From Quadrisphaera sp. RL12-1S (GTDB lineage Bacteria > Actinomycetota > Actinomycetes > Actinomycetales > Quadrisphaeraceae), in contig NZ_JACNME010000004.1 in assembly GCF_014270065.1 (NCBI RefSeq), forward strand, positions 62,001 to 126,000: a DNA stretch of 64,000 nucleotides, written 5' to 3'. A program made the translations under genes and the position numbers. Shown here in pieces: positions 1 through 9,471 of this stretch. Positions within the stretch are counted from its first letter, which is position 1. Each line of letters opens with the position of its first letter. The notes under the pieces are model-generated. The model was not told where the DNA came from and made no database searches. It worked only from the letters and a program-made list of their open reading frames with translations.

Positions 1-1
1 C

Positions 2-1063
2 GGCACCGTCGACGCCACCGCGCTGTGGGTGTGCCTGCTGCACGACGCCTGGCGCTGGGGCCTGCCCGCCGCCGACGTCGAGCCGCTGCTGGGCCACCTG
101 GAGCGGGCGCTGGAGTGGATGGCGCGCGCCGCGGACCGCGGCGACGGCTTCCTGCGCTACGCGGGCGCGGGGGCGGGCACCGGGCTCGCCAACCAGGGCT
201 GGAAGGACTCCGGCGACGCCGTGCAGTGGTCCGACGGCCGCCTGGCGGCGGGACCGATAGCGCTGTGCGAGGTGCAGGGGTACGCCCACGAGGCGGCGCT
301 CGGCGCTGCCGCGCTGCTCGACGCCTTCCGGCGCAGCGGCGGGGACCGCTGGCGCGCGTGGGCCGCCGACCTGGCCACCCGGTTCCGGGAGCGGTTCTGG
401 GTGGAGGGGGAGCTGGGCCGCCACGTGGCCATCGCGCTGGACGCCACCGGTGCGCCGGTCGACTCCGTCACGTCCAACCCCGGGCACCTGCTGGGCACCG
501 GCCTGCTGAGCGCCGCCGAGTCGGCGCTGGTCGCGCGCCGGCTGGTGCAGCCCGACCTGGCCGAGGGCCGTGGCCTGCGGACGATGAGCTCGCTGATGGC
601 CGGGTACTCCCCGCTGAGCTACCACGGCGGCTCGGTGTGGACCCACGACACCGCGATCGCCATCACCGGCGCTGCCCGCGACGGGCACGCCGAGGCGGTG
701 TCGGTGCTGTCCACGGGCCTGCTCGAGGCCGCCGAGGCGTTCGGCTACCGGGTGCCCGAGCTGCACGGCGGCGAGGCGCGCTCCGGTCCCGGCGGCGTGC
801 CCGCGCCGGTGCCGTACCCCGCCTCGTGCCGGCCGCAGGCGTGGTCGGCGGCGTCCGCCGTGGCCGTGCTGGCGGCGGTGCTGGGCGTGCGGCCCGACGT
901 GCCCGGCGGCCACCTGGCGGTCGCGCCCGTGCCGGGCTCGCCCTTCGGGGCGCTCCAGGTGGCGGGCCTGCGGGTGGCGGGGTCTCCGCTGCGCGTCGCT
1001 GTGGACGGCGGCTCGGTGAGCCTCTCCGGTGAGGGCGCCGAGGGACTGGCCGTCTCCGCCTGA
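2..1063 (+). CDS. Amylo-alpha-1,6-glucosidase/glycogen debranching-type glycosidase, C-terminal part
   Basis: Partial gene: the frame is open from base 2, so the start lies outside the window; 353 residues are visible. The (alpha/alpha)6-barrel catalytic part of the MGH1-like/glycogen-debranching family is recognisable by NQGWKDSGD (roughly residue 64) and by YHGGSVWTHDTAI (about residue 209), equivalents of the family's conserved acid-containing motifs. Members hydrolyse alpha-1,6 or related glucosidic linkages in the cytoplasm. The C-terminus is a short beta-rich tail. The exact substrate cannot be told from this part. Confidence 0.85.
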   Translation, partial: GTVDATALWVCLLHDAWRWGLPAADVEPLLGHLERALEWMARAADRGDGFLRYAGAGAGTGLANQGWKDSGDAVQWSDGRLAAGPIALCEVQGYAHEAALGAAALLDAFRRSGGDRWRAWAADLATRFRERFWVEGELGRHVAIALDATGAPVDSVTSNPGHLLGTGLLSAAESALVARRLVQPDLAEGRGLRTMSSLMAGYSPLSYHGGSVWTHDTAIAITGAARDGHAEAVSVLSTGLLEAAEAFGYRVPELHGGEARSGPGGVPAPVPYPASCRPQAWSAASAVAVLAAVLGVRPDVPGGHLAVAPVPGSPFGALQVAGLRVAGSPLRVAVDGGSVSLSGEGAEGLAVSA

Positions 1064-1132
1064 CGGGGTGCCTGACGGGGTGTCGGTGGGCGCTGGTGCA
1101 CTGCTCCCCGTGATCGAGCCCGTGATGCACCC

Positions 1133-1501
1133 GTGAGCGCGCACGTGCCCCCCGGCTGGCCGCGCGAGGTCCACCCGCCGGACACCGACGGGTTCGTCCG
1201 CACCGCCAGCGCCTGGCTGCTGGACCTCTGCCCGCCCGACTACCGCGCGCACGACGTGCTGGTCCGCCACCCGCTCGTGCTGGCGGTGCTGGCGGGCCAC
1301 CACGTCGCGGCGCAGGCCCAGGGCCAGCGGCGGGCCGTGGCCACGCTGCGCACCGACCTCGCCGGCGCCGTGGGCGTCGACGTGGTGGAGCGGGCCCTGG
1401 ACGCCCTCGACTCCGAGCAGGCCCGCCTGGCCGCCGCCTCCCGAGGCGTCGCCCTCGTGGCGGAGGCGCTGCGCGGGGTGCGGCGCCCGCCCCGGCTGTG
1501 A
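1133..1501 (+). CDS. Small conserved actinobacterial protein, unknown function
   Basis: 122 residues, GTG start, ending 43 bases before the earliest in-frame start of dxs. Mostly helical, with an Ala/Leu/Arg-rich second half predicted to form long amphipathic helices; no signal peptide, no membrane segment, no recognised motif. Its third-position GC matches the neighbours, so it looks like a real gene. Short helical proteins of this kind often sit beside dxs in actinobacteria (recalled, not checked). Function unknown. Confidence 0.6.
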   Translation: MSAHVPPGWPREVHPPDTDGFVRTASAWLLDLCPPDYRAHDVLVRHPLVLAVLAGHHVAAQAQGQRRAVATLRTDLAGAVGVDVVERALDALDSEQARLAAASRGVALVAEALRGVRRPPRL

Positions 1502-1599
1502 GGCCCCCCACCGGGTGACGTCCGGCACACCGGTCCGGCAGGTGTGCAGGTGGTGTGCGGGACCTGGCGCGCTCGGCGGGTGCGATCAGCGCCGCTGCC

Positions 1600-1605
1600 T
1601 AGACT
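1600..1605 (+). promoter_or_regulatory. Probable -10 box of dxs
   Basis: TAGACT matches the actinobacterial -10 consensus and lies 58 bases before the chosen dxs start at 1664, leaving a 5' leader that contains a GGGAGGG ribosome-binding site at 1651-1657. No clear -35 element is visible. Confidence 0.4.
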
Positions 1606-1663
1606 CGGCTCTCGCACCGCCCCGCACCCCGCGCGGCGGCGCAGCACGAGGGGAGGGCAGCCG

Positions 1664-3634
1664 GTGGGCCTGCTGCCGCAGATCACGAGTCCGCGCGACC
1701 TGCGCCGCCTGTCCGTCGCCGAGGTGCGCGAGCTGGCGGACGAGGTCCGGACCTTCCTCGTGCGCGAGGTCAGCCGCACCGGGGGGCACCTCGGGCCCAA
1801 CCTCGGCGTGGTCGAGCTGACGCTGGCGATCCACCGCACGTTCGACTCCCCGCGCGACGCCGTCGTCTTCGACACCGGCCACCAGTCGTACGTCCACAAG
1901 CTGCTCACCGGCCGCCAGGACTTCTCCGGCCTGCGCAAGCGCGGCGGCCTGGCGGGCTACCCGAGCCGGGAGGAGTCCGCCCACGACGTCGTGGAGAACT
2001 CCCACGCCTCCACCTCGCTGAGCTGGGCGCACGGGATCGCGCAGGGCTTCGCCCTGCAGGGCCAGGCCGACCGGCACGTCGTCGCCGTCATCGGCGACGG
2101 CGCGCTCACCGGCGGCATGGCGTGGGAGGCGCTGAACAACATCGCCGCGGACGCCGACCGCCGCCTGGTGGTCGTCGTCAACGACAACGGCCGCTCCTAC
2201 GCGCCGACCATCGGCGGCATGGCCCACCACCTCGCCACCCTGCGCACCACGCGCGGCTACGAGCGCTTCCTCGAGTGGGGCAAGGCCACCCTCGCCCGCG
2301 GCGGGGCGCCGGGCCGGATGGCCTACGACACCCTCCACGGGATGAAGAAGGGCCTCAAGGACTTCGTGGCCCCGCAGGGCCTCTTCGAGGACCTCGGCAT
2401 GAAGTACATCGGCCCGGTCGACGGGCACGACGTCGAGGCGCTCGAGCACGCGCTCGGCCGGGCCAAGGCCTTCGGCGGCCCGGTGATCGTGCACGCCATG
2501 ACCCGCAAGGGCAACGGCTTCTCCGCCGCGGAGACCGACGAGGCCGACAGGTTCCACGCCGTCGGCGTCATCGACCCCGACACCGGCCAGTCCCTGGCGC
2601 CCGCCGGCGCGGCACCGACCTGGACCAAGGTCTTCGCCGAGGAGATGGTCGAGGTCGGCCGCCGCCGCGCCGACGTCGTCGGCATCACCGCCGCGATGCT
2701 CATCCCGGTGGGCCTGCACCGCTTCGCCGCCGAGCACCCCGACCGCGTCATCGACGTGGGCATCGCCGAGCAGCACGCCACCACGGCCGCCGCCGGTCTG
2801 GCGTACACGGGCCTGCACCCGGTGGTGGCGGTCTACTCGACCTTCCTCAACCGCGCCTTCGACCAGGTGCTGCTCGACGTCGCCCTCCACCGCGCGGGCG
2901 TGACGTTCGTGCTGGACCGCGCCGGCATCACCGGGGACGACGGCCCCAGCCACCACGGCATCTGGGACATGAGCCTGCTCGCCGTGGTGCCGGGACTGCG
3001 CCTGGCGGCCCCGCGCGACGCCGCGACGCTGCGCGAGGAGCTCGCCGAGGCGCTCGACGTCGACGACGCCCCCACGGTGCTGCGGTTCTCCAAGGGAGCC
3101 GCCCCCGAGTCCGTCCCGGCGCTGGAGCGCGTGGGCGGCGCCCACGGCGTGGACGTGCTGGCCCGCACGGGCTCCAGCGGCACCGGCTCCGACGGGGAGC
3201 CCGCCCAGCGCGACGTGCTGGTGGTCGCGGTCGGCGCGTTCGCCCCGCTGGCCCTGGAGGTGGCGGAGCGGCTCGCCGCGCACGGCATCAGCGCGACCGT
3301 CGTCGACCCGCGCTGGGTGCTGCCCGTGCACGAGGCCGTCGTCGACCTGGCCCGCGGCCACCGCCTCGTGCTCACCGTCGAGGACGGGGTGCGCACCGGC
3401 GGCGTCGGCGCCTGCACCACGCAGGCCCTGGCCGACGCCGGCGTGGAGGTCCCGGTGAGCGTCGTCGGGGTGCCCGTGCGGTTCTGGGAGCACGGCAGCC
3501 GCGCCCAGGTGCTGGCCGCCGCGGGCCTCACCGCCCAGGACATCGCCCGCGGGGTGGCCGAGCGGGTGGCCGGGCTGCCCCCGGCCGAGCCGGCGGGCGA
3601 GCGGCCCGGCGCGCCCTTGGCCGAGCGGAGCTGA
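1664..3634 (+). CDS. dxs: 1-deoxy-D-xylulose-5-phosphate synthase
   Basis: Condenses pyruvate and glyceraldehyde 3-phosphate to DXP, the first step of the MEP isoprenoid pathway, using thiamine diphosphate and Mg2+. 656 residues from the GTG at 1664, which follows GGGAGGG by 6 bases; an earlier in-frame start at 1544 would add 40 residues unlike the family. Visible family motifs: [10 protein letters not shown] near residue 70, the ThDP motif GDGALTGG near 144, and the catalytic-glutamate segment GIAEQHAT near 365 at the start of the pyrimidine-binding domain, followed by the transketolase C-terminal domain. Full length and intact. Confidence 0.97.
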   Translation: MGLLPQITSPRDLRRLSVAEVRELADEVRTFLVREVSRTGGHLGPNLGVVELTLAIHRTFDSPRDAVVFDTGHQSYVHKLLTGRQDFSGLRKRGGLAGYPSREESAHDVVENSHASTSLSWAHGIAQGFALQGQADRHVVAVIGDGALTGGMAWEALNNIAADADRRLVVVVNDNGRSYAPTIGGMAHHLATLRTTRGYERFLEWGKATLARGGAPGRMAYDTLHGMKKGLKDFVAPQGLFEDLGMKYIGPVDGHDVEALEHALGRAKAFGGPVIVHAMTRKGNGFSAAETDEADRFHAVGVIDPDTGQSLAPAGAAPTWTKVFAEEMVEVGRRRADVVGITAAMLIPVGLHRFAAEHPDRVIDVGIAEQHATTAAAGLAYTGLHPVVAVYSTFLNRAFDQVLLDVALHRAGVTFVLDRAGITGDDGPSHHGIWDMSLLAVVPGLRLAAPRDAATLREELAEALDVDDAPTVLRFSKGAAPESVPALERVGGAHGVDVLARTGSSGTGSDGEPAQRDVLVVAVGAFAPLALEVAERLAAHGISATVVDPRWVLPVHEAVVDLARGHRLVLTVEDGVRTGGVGACTTQALADAGVEVPVSVVGVPVRFWEHGSRAQVLAAAGLTAQDIARGVAERVAGLPPAEPAGERPGAPLAERS

Positions 3635-3653
3635 CCCGCGCCACCCTGTCGGG

Positions 3654-4730
3654 GTGGACGACGAGACGGCGCTGACGGTCACCCGCCCGGAGCTGGAGCG
3701 CGCCGCCGAGCGGGCCGGTGTGCCGCAGGCCGCCGACGCGCTCTGGGCGGCGCTGGTGGAGCGTTCCGACGCCCCGCCCGTGGCAGGCGAGCCCCCGGCG
3801 CACCGGTTCCGGTGCACCGACGAGCCCCCGCCCGGTCAGCGCTCCCGCGCGGCCGAGGTGGCCGTGTACACCGGCGGCGTCATCGCGCTGCTGGCGATGT
3901 CGGTGTTCGCCGGGTCCGGCTGGGCCCAGTACGGCCCGGGGGCCGGCCTGGGGATCGTCAGCGGCTACCTCGTGGTGTTCGTGGTGCTGGCCGAGCTGCT
4001 CCGCCACCGGGCCCGGCGCAGCGGGACCGGGCGCAGCGGGACCGGGACGGCGGCCGCCGGGGTGGTGGCCGCGGTGGCCGTCTGCACGGTGCCGCTGGTC
4101 GTCTTCGCCGCCCACGCCGCCACCGGAGCCCTGGGCGCGCCGCCCTACGCCGACTACGACGCCTTCGCGGACTGGGGCGGCTCGGCCTGGATGGTGATGG
4201 AGGTGTCGGCGCTGGTGGCCGCGGTGGCGGCGTGGGCTCGCCACCGCACGAGCTTCCTGCTGGCGCCCCTGGTGGCGGCGCTCGGCTCGCTGGTGCTCGA
4301 CCTCGGCGACGCGCTGAGCAGCGGCAGCGGGAGCGACCTGGGGCGCCAGGTGGCCGCGTGGCTGCTGGCCGTCGGCCTGGCCGCGGCGGGGGTGGCGCTC
4401 GACCGGAGGTCTCTGCGGCGCGAGGCCTTCTGGCCCCACCTCGGCGCGCTGCTGGCCGCTGGCCTGGCGGTGGCGCTCCTCGAGATCGGCGGGACGCCGA
4501 CGGCGGTGGCCTTCCTCGTGCTCGGCGCCGCGGCCATCGCCGCCGGGGTGGCGCTGGACCGGAGGGTGCACCTGGCGCTCGGCGGGCTCTACCTCGTGGG
4601 GGCGCTGTCGTACGTCGCCCTCGACGTGTTCGGCGACACCGTGCTGTTCGCCCCGGTGCTCGCCGCGACCGGCCTCCTCGTCCTGCTCGGCGGCGTGCTG
4701 CTGGCCCGGCGGCGCCGCAGCCCGCGGTGA
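3654..4730 (+). CDS. Multi-spanning membrane protein of unknown function
   Basis: 358 residues from GTG 3654, 19 bases after dxs, so possibly in the same transcript. A hydrophilic N-terminus of about 70 residues precedes roughly eight hydrophobic segments packed in Ala/Val/Leu-rich stretches, with short basic loops (RRRSPR at the end). No catalytic or transport motif is visible. The N-terminal part resembles a soluble helical cap. Function unknown; DUF2157-like proteins have a similar build but I cannot assign it. Confidence 0.75.
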   Translation: MDDETALTVTRPELERAAERAGVPQAADALWAALVERSDAPPVAGEPPAHRFRCTDEPPPGQRSRAAEVAVYTGGVIALLAMSVFAGSGWAQYGPGAGLGIVSGYLVVFVVLAELLRHRARRSGTGRSGTGTAAAGVVAAVAVCTVPLVVFAAHAATGALGAPPYADYDAFADWGGSAWMVMEVSALVAAVAAWARHRTSFLLAPLVAALGSLVLDLGDALSSGSGSDLGRQVAAWLLAVGLAAAGVALDRRSLRREAFWPHLGALLAAGLAVALLEIGGTPTAVAFLVLGAAAIAAGVALDRRVHLALGGLYLVGALSYVALDVFGDTVLFAPVLAATGLLVLLGGVLLARRRRSPR

Positions 4731-4733
4731 CGG

Positions 4734-5234
4734 TCAGCCGGCCTGCTGCTCGAGGGCCGTGCGCAGCGCCTCCAGCGTCCGGGGCATCCCCCGGTGCGCC
4801 GCCTGCGTGCGCTGCTCGACCTCCGCGCCGGCCCGCTCGCCGTAGCGCTCGCCGAAGACGCGGATGCCGTCCTCCAGGAACTCCCACCGCTCGGTGAGCC
4901 GCGTGCCGCCTTCGACGGGCTCCAGCTCGTAGGTCCACCGCACGAGACCCTCGCCGACCAGCCAGCTGAAGCGCCGGCCCGGCACCGCCTCCTCGACGGT
5001 GCAGCGGGTCTCCCATGTGCGCTCGGGGGTCTGGTTGCGGCCGGTGAAGCGGTCACCCGGCTGCGGCCCCTGCGGGCCGGGCGGCGCGTCCCACCAGCAC
5101 CCGACGACGACGTCGCTGTGCTCGCCGGTCCGCGTGACGTCGCTGACCAGCGCGTACACGGCCGCCGGGGTCGCCGCGACCACCGTGGACGCGGAGTGGG
5201 TGCGGGCCGGTGCGGACGTGGGGCGCGAGGTCAC
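4734..5234 (-). CDS. SRPBCC-fold (polyketide cyclase/START-like) protein
   Basis: 166 residues. The order of elements (AATPAAVYALVSDVTRTGEH at about residue 19, then a WWDAPPGPQ loop and a long C-terminal helix) is that of small Bet v1-like ligand-binding proteins. Such proteins bind hydrophobic ligands; the ligand here is unknown. The GTG start at 5234 lies exactly 6 bases after a TAGCGT -10 box (5241-5246, minus strand) and has no Shine-Dalgarno, so the mRNA is probably leaderless. Convergent with the preceding membrane-protein gene, 3 bases apart. Confidence 0.8.
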   Translation of the reverse strand: MTSRPTSAPARTHSASTVVAATPAAVYALVSDVTRTGEHSDVVVGCWWDAPPGPQGPQPGDRFTGRNQTPERTWETRCTVEEAVPGRRFSWLVGEGLVRWTYELEPVEGGTRLTERWEFLEDGIRVFGERYGERAGAEVEQRTQAAHRGMPRTLEALRTALEQQAG

Positions 5235-5254
5235 CCGAGCACGCTAGACCCGCC

Positions 5255-6178
5255 CTAGCGGACCCAGCGCGGGGCCAGCGCCACCTCGTCGCGCGTCACC
5301 AGCGCCGGTCGCGACAGCCCCCGGCGGTCGGGGTCCGTGGCCGCCCAGGCGGCGGTGACGAAGTCGGCGTCGATGCGGGCGAGGTCGGTCCAGCCGCGGT
5401 CCCGCGAGGGGACCGCCACCACGCGCAGCCCGGTGCCGTCCGCCTCGGCCAGCCACCGCCGCAGCGGCGCCGACGCCAGCAGCGTCAGCGCGTCGCAGCC
5501 GTCGGTGGGCTCCACCACCGTCACGGCCTGCGCGGGGCCGCGGTCCGGGTCCTGCCGGGCCTCGTGCTCGACCACCCGGCCGCGCAGCTCGCGCTCCACG
5601 TGCTGCGCCGCCGCGCGGCCGGCCGCCTCCAGGTGGGCCGCGGCGGAGCGCCAGGCGCCGTCCGCGTCGAAGGGTCGCTCACCCGCGGCGGCAGCCTCGA
5701 CGTCGAGGCGCTCCAGCAGGTCCGGCCACAGCGGCACCGGGTCCGCCTCACCCGGGACGGCGCCCACCAGCCCCAGACCCACGTCGAGAGCGCCGCCGAG
5801 GACGCTCGCCCGCACCCAGGCCGGCCCGGGGTGCAGCGCCGCGCCACGGGGCAGCGCCAGCGGGCGCAGGCAGCCGTGCAGCGCCCGGCGGTCCACGGCG
5901 GCGTGGGCCCGCAGCCAGCTGCGCAGGCGCGGACGGGTGTCAGGGTCGTTGGGGGCGCGGTCGCCGAGCACCACGGCGCCGGCGCGTGCCGAGAGGTCGC
6001 GCGGTCCGCGGGGACCGGTCAGGCGCAGACCGTCCGCGGTGGGCAGCAGGTCGACGTCGTCGAGCACGCACACCTCCAGCAGCGCCTGGCGCAGGCGCAG
6101 CTGCTGAGCCGCCGCCGCGTCACCGGGGGCCACGGGCGCCGGGCCGCCGTCGGCGGTCGCTGCGGGGTCGGGGAGCAC
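5255..6178 (-). CDS. Conserved hypothetical protein, about 307 residues
   Basis: Reads from a GTG at 6178 (an in-frame GTG at 6251 is an alternative that would add a Gly-rich tail). The product is Ala/Arg/Leu-rich, soluble, and dominated by WxxA, LRR and PALVTRDEVAL-type helical and strand segments; no known motif was recognised. The reading frame stays open upstream to 7840 only because it is the shadow of the opposite-strand permease. Lies 20 bases upstream of the SRPBCC start on the same strand. Function unknown. Confidence 0.6.
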   Translation of the reverse strand: MLPDPAATADGGPAPVAPGDAAAAQQLRLRQALLEVCVLDDVDLLPTADGLRLTGPRGPRDLSARAGAVVLGDRAPNDPDTRPRLRSWLRAHAAVDRRALHGCLRPLALPRGAALHPGPAWVRASVLGGALDVGLGLVGAVPGEADPVPLWPDLLERLDVEAAAAGERPFDADGAWRSAAAHLEAAGRAAAQHVERELRGRVVEHEARQDPDRGPAQAVTVVEPTDGCDALTLLASAPLRRWLAEADGTGLRVVAVPSRDRGWTDLARIDADFVTAAWAATDPDRRGLSRPALVTRDEVALAPRWVR

Positions 6179-6382
6179 CTGGCGACCGTAGCCACCGCCG
6201 CCCGGGCCGCCCCCGGCGAGAGGGCCGTCCGGGGGGCTGTGCGCGCGCACGGGGGGCTGCCCGAGCGCCGGGTCACCCTCGGCGACCCGCCGTGACCCTG
6301 CCGGGGTGCTGCCGGGGTGCTGTCGGGGGCCCCGTGTCTCCCGGTTGGCGGGCCAGCGCCAGGGGGACCAGGATCGCGGGCC

Positions 6383-7900
6383 GTGAGTCTGTGGCGCACC
6401 AAGTCCGTCGAGGCGTCGATCGCCGACACCGAGGAGCCGGAGCACGCCCTCAAGAAGGGCCTCGGGGCGCTCGACCTCGTCGTGTTCGGCGTGGGCGTGA
6501 GCGTCGGGGCCGGCATCTTCGTGCTCACCGGCCAGGCCGCTGCCTCGAGCGCCGGACCGGCCGTGGCGCTGTCGTTCGTCATCGCCGCCGTGGCCTGCGC
6601 GCTGGCGGCGGTCTGCTACGCCGAGTTCGCCAGCACCGTCCCGGTGGCCGGCAGCGCCTACACGTTCTCCTTCGCCACCCTCGGAGAGCTGGTGGCCTGG
6701 ACCATCGGGTGGGACCTGGTCCTGGAGTTCGTGGTGGGCGCGGCCGCGGTCTCGACGTCGTTCTCCGCCTACCTGCAGGTGGTGCTCGGGCAGGTCGGCA
6801 TCACGCTGCCCGCGGCCGTCTCCAGCCGCGAGGACGGTCTGGTCGACCTGCCCGCCGCGCTGCTCGTGCTGGCGCTCACGGCGGTCATCGCCACCGGCAT
6901 CAGGCTCTCCAGCCGCCTCAACCAGGTGCTCACCGCCGTCAAGGTGGGCGTGGTGCTGCTGGTCGTCGTGGTCGGGGCCTCCTACGTCTCCACGGCCAAC
7001 TGGTCGCCGTTCGTCCCGCCGGCGCAGGGCGCCGCCACCTCCGGCGGGGGTGAGGAGGGCGTGCTGCTGACGCCGCTCGTGCAGACGCTGTTCGGCCTGG
7101 AGCCGTCGGTGTTCGGGGTGGGCGGTGTGGTCGCGGCCGCAGCCCTGGTGTTCTTCGCCTTCATCGGCTTCGACGTGGTGGCCACCACCGCCGAGGAGAC
7201 CCGCCGGCCCCAGCGGGACGTGCCCATCGGCATCCTCGGCTCCCTCGCCGTGGTGACCGTGCTGTACGTCGCGGTGTCGCTGGTCATCACGGGCGTGCGG
7301 CCCTACACCGAGATCGACCCCGCCGACGGCGCGCCGCTGGCGACCGCCTTCACCGCCATCGGAGTCGGCTGGATGGGCTCGGTGGTGGCGGTCGGCGCCT
7401 GCCTCGGCCTCGTCGCCGTCACGATGATCCTCATCATCGGCCAGACCCGCGTCGCCTTCGCGATGGCCCGCGACGGGCTGCTGCCGCGGTCGCTGGCCCG
7501 CACCGACCCGCGCACCGGCACCCCGGTGCGCATCACGGTCATCACGGGGACGGTCATCGCCCTGCTCGCAGCCCTCGTCCCGCTGTCCGAGCTGAGCCTG
7601 CTGGTGAACATCGGCACGCTGTTCGCCTTCGTCCTCGTCTCGGTGGGCGTGGTCGTGCTGCGCCGCACCCGCCCCGACCTGCAGCGCTCCTTCCGCGTGC
7701 CCGCGGTGGGGGTGGTGGCGGCGCTGTCGGTGGTCGCCTGCCTCTACCTCATGCTCAACCTCACGCTCGAGACGTGGCTGAGGTTCCTGGTGTGGATGGC
7801 GGTCGGCTACGTCTTCTACTTCGCCTACTCCCGTCGGCACAGCGTCCTGGCCACCTTCCCCGCCCGGTCGAGCGGGTCGAGCGGGACGAGCCGGTCATGA
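6383..7900 (+). CDS. APC-superfamily amino-acid permease (CAT/YfnA-like)
   Basis: 505 residues, inner-membrane transporter, about twelve to thirteen hydrophobic segments. The family signature GVGVSVGAGIFVLTG near residue 36 is the TM1 substrate-binding stretch of cationic-amino-acid-transporter-like permeases, and FIGFDVVATTAEE (about residue 260) is typical TM6. The GTG at 6383 was chosen because the protein then starts with the family's short LWRTKS-type cytoplasmic N-terminus; upstream codons give unrelated residues. Substrate not predictable. Followed 142 bases later by a second, differently classed permease. Confidence 0.9.
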   Translation: MSLWRTKSVEASIADTEEPEHALKKGLGALDLVVFGVGVSVGAGIFVLTGQAAASSAGPAVALSFVIAAVACALAAVCYAEFASTVPVAGSAYTFSFATLGELVAWTIGWDLVLEFVVGAAAVSTSFSAYLQVVLGQVGITLPAAVSSREDGLVDLPAALLVLALTAVIATGIRLSSRLNQVLTAVKVGVVLLVVVVGASYVSTANWSPFVPPAQGAATSGGGEEGVLLTPLVQTLFGLEPSVFGVGGVVAAAALVFFAFIGFDVVATTAEETRRPQRDVPIGILGSLAVVTVLYVAVSLVITGVRPYTEIDPADGAPLATAFTAIGVGWMGSVVAVGACLGLVAVTMILIIGQTRVAFAMARDGLLPRSLARTDPRTGTPVRITVITGTVIALLAALVPLSELSLLVNIGTLFAFVLVSVGVVVLRRTRPDLQRSFRVPAVGVVAALSVVACLYLMLNLTLETWLRFLVWMAVGYVFYFAYSRRHSVLATFPARSSGSSGTSRS

Positions 7901-8042
7901 CGGCGCCTCGCCCCCCGGGCGCTCGGCGCCCGACAGGAGCACCCTGGGCACCCGGGGCGCTGGCGCCGGGGGGCGGCCCCACCGCGCCGGGTCACGCTCC
8001 TGCTGTGGGGCTCGGTCAGACCGCTCGAGGAAGGACGTGACG

Positions 8043-9455
8043 ATGTCGACACGCACCGACGACCAGTCAGCGGCCGCAGGGGGTCCCTCGGGTCCGGGCC
8101 TGCAGAAGGGCCTGAGCCAGCGGCACCTCACGATGATCGCCATCGGCGGCGTCATCGGGGCGGGCCTGTTCGTGGGCTCCGGCGAGGTGATCCGCACCAC
8201 CGGGCCGGGGGCGTTCCTCACCTACGCCCTCACCGGCGTGCTGGTGATCCTCGTGATGCGGATGCTGGGGGAGATGGCCACGGCCAACCCCGGCACGGGC
8301 TCGTTCAGCGACTACGCCCGCTCCGCGCTGGGGAACTGGGCGGGCTTCTCCACGGCGTGGCTCTACTGGTACTTCTGGGTCATCGTCGTCGGCTTCGAGG
8401 CCGTGGCGGGAGCGCGGATCATCCAGCTGTACGCCCCCGCCCTGCCCCTCTGGCTCATCTCGCTCGTGCTCATGGTGCTCATGACCGTGACCAACCTGGT
8501 CTCGGTGCGCTCGTTCGGGGAGTTCGAGTACTGGTTCGCCGGCATCAAGGTGGCGGCGATCGTGCTGTTCCTCCTGCTGGGAGGCCTGTTCGTCCTCGGC
8601 GCGTGGCCCGGGGCGTCGACGGACTTCTCCGGCCTCACCACCGGCGCGCAGGGACCCACGGGCTTCTTCCCCCACGGGGTCGGGGCGGTCTTCAGCTCGA
8701 TCGTCGTCGTCGTCTTCTCGATGGTGGGGGCGGAGATCGCGACGATCGCGGCCGCGGAGTCGAAGGACCCGGTCAAGGCCGTCGCCCGGGCCACCCGCAG
8801 CGTGGTGGTGCGCGTGGCGATCTTCTTCGTGGGGTCGATCTTCCTGCTGGTGTGCATCGTCCCGTGGGACTCCGAGGAGCTGCGGGCCTCCCCGTACGCC
8901 GCTGCGCTGGGCCAGATGGGCATCCCGTACGCGCCGCTGGTGATGAACCTCGTGGTGCTCACCGCCGTGCTGAGCTGCCTGAACTCCGGCCTCTACACCG
9001 CCTCGCGGATGCTCTTCGTGCTGGCCGACCGCCACGAGGCGCCGAAGGCGCTGGTGCGCCTCGGCCCCAGCGGCGTGCCGCGGGCGGCCATCCTCACGTC
9101 CACGGTGGTCGGCTTCCTGTGCGTCGTCGCGGCGGCCATCGACCCCGAGGGCGTCTTCCTGTTCCTGCTGAACTCCTCCGGCGCGGTGATCCTCTTCGTC
9201 TACCTGCTCATCGCCGTGAGCCAGCTGGTGCTGCGCCGGCGCACCGACCCGGAGTGGCTGGTGGTGAGGATGTGGCTGTTCCCAGTGCTGACGATCGTCG
9301 CGATCGCCGCCATCGTGGCCATCCTCGTGGCGATGGGCTTCAACGCGGACACGCGCACGCAGCTGTTCCTCAGCCTCGGCAGCTGGGCGGTGTTCCTCCT
9401 GCTGTTCGCCGCCACCGCGGGCCGGCGCCGCGCCGCCCGGGAGCGTCAGAGGTGA
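8043..9455 (+). CDS. AAT-family amino-acid permease
   Basis: 470 residues with twelve hydrophobic segments. LSQRHLTMIAIGGVIGAGLF at the N-terminus is the hallmark of the AAT group (GABA, aromatic, D-Ser/D-Ala/Gly permeases of gamma-proteobacteria and actinobacteria). ATG 8043 is preferred over GTG 8037 because AGGAAGG at 8028-8034 is 8 bases before the ATG but only 2 before the GTG. Proton-coupled uptake of a neutral or aromatic amino acid is the usual role; the exact substrate is not readable from sequence. Confidence 0.9.
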   Translation: MSTRTDDQSAAAGGPSGPGLQKGLSQRHLTMIAIGGVIGAGLFVGSGEVIRTTGPGAFLTYALTGVLVILVMRMLGEMATANPGTGSFSDYARSALGNWAGFSTAWLYWYFWVIVVGFEAVAGARIIQLYAPALPLWLISLVLMVLMTVTNLVSVRSFGEFEYWFAGIKVAAIVLFLLLGGLFVLGAWPGASTDFSGLTTGAQGPTGFFPHGVGAVFSSIVVVVFSMVGAEIATIAAAESKDPVKAVARATRSVVVRVAIFFVGSIFLLVCIVPWDSEELRASPYAAALGQMGIPYAPLVMNLVVLTAVLSCLNSGLYTASRMLFVLADRHEAPKALVRLGPSGVPRAAILTSTVVGFLCVVAAAIDPEGVFLFLLNSSGAVILFVYLLIAVSQLVLRRRTDPEWLVVRMWLFPVLTIVAIAAIVAILVAMGFNADTRTQLFLSLGSWAVFLLLFAATAGRRRAARERQR

Positions 9456-9471
9456 GCGGCATCATGACGGC

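Noticed and set aside
5255-7840. 861-residue frame antisense to the permease
   Set aside because: Composition (His/Asp/Arg/Gly-rich) is that of a shadow; only the part below 6178 behaves like a gene.
7897-8040. Short Pro/Ala-rich frame between the two permeases, start overlapping the first stop
   Set aside because: No ribosome-binding site of its own, low complexity and no similarity; likely spurious.
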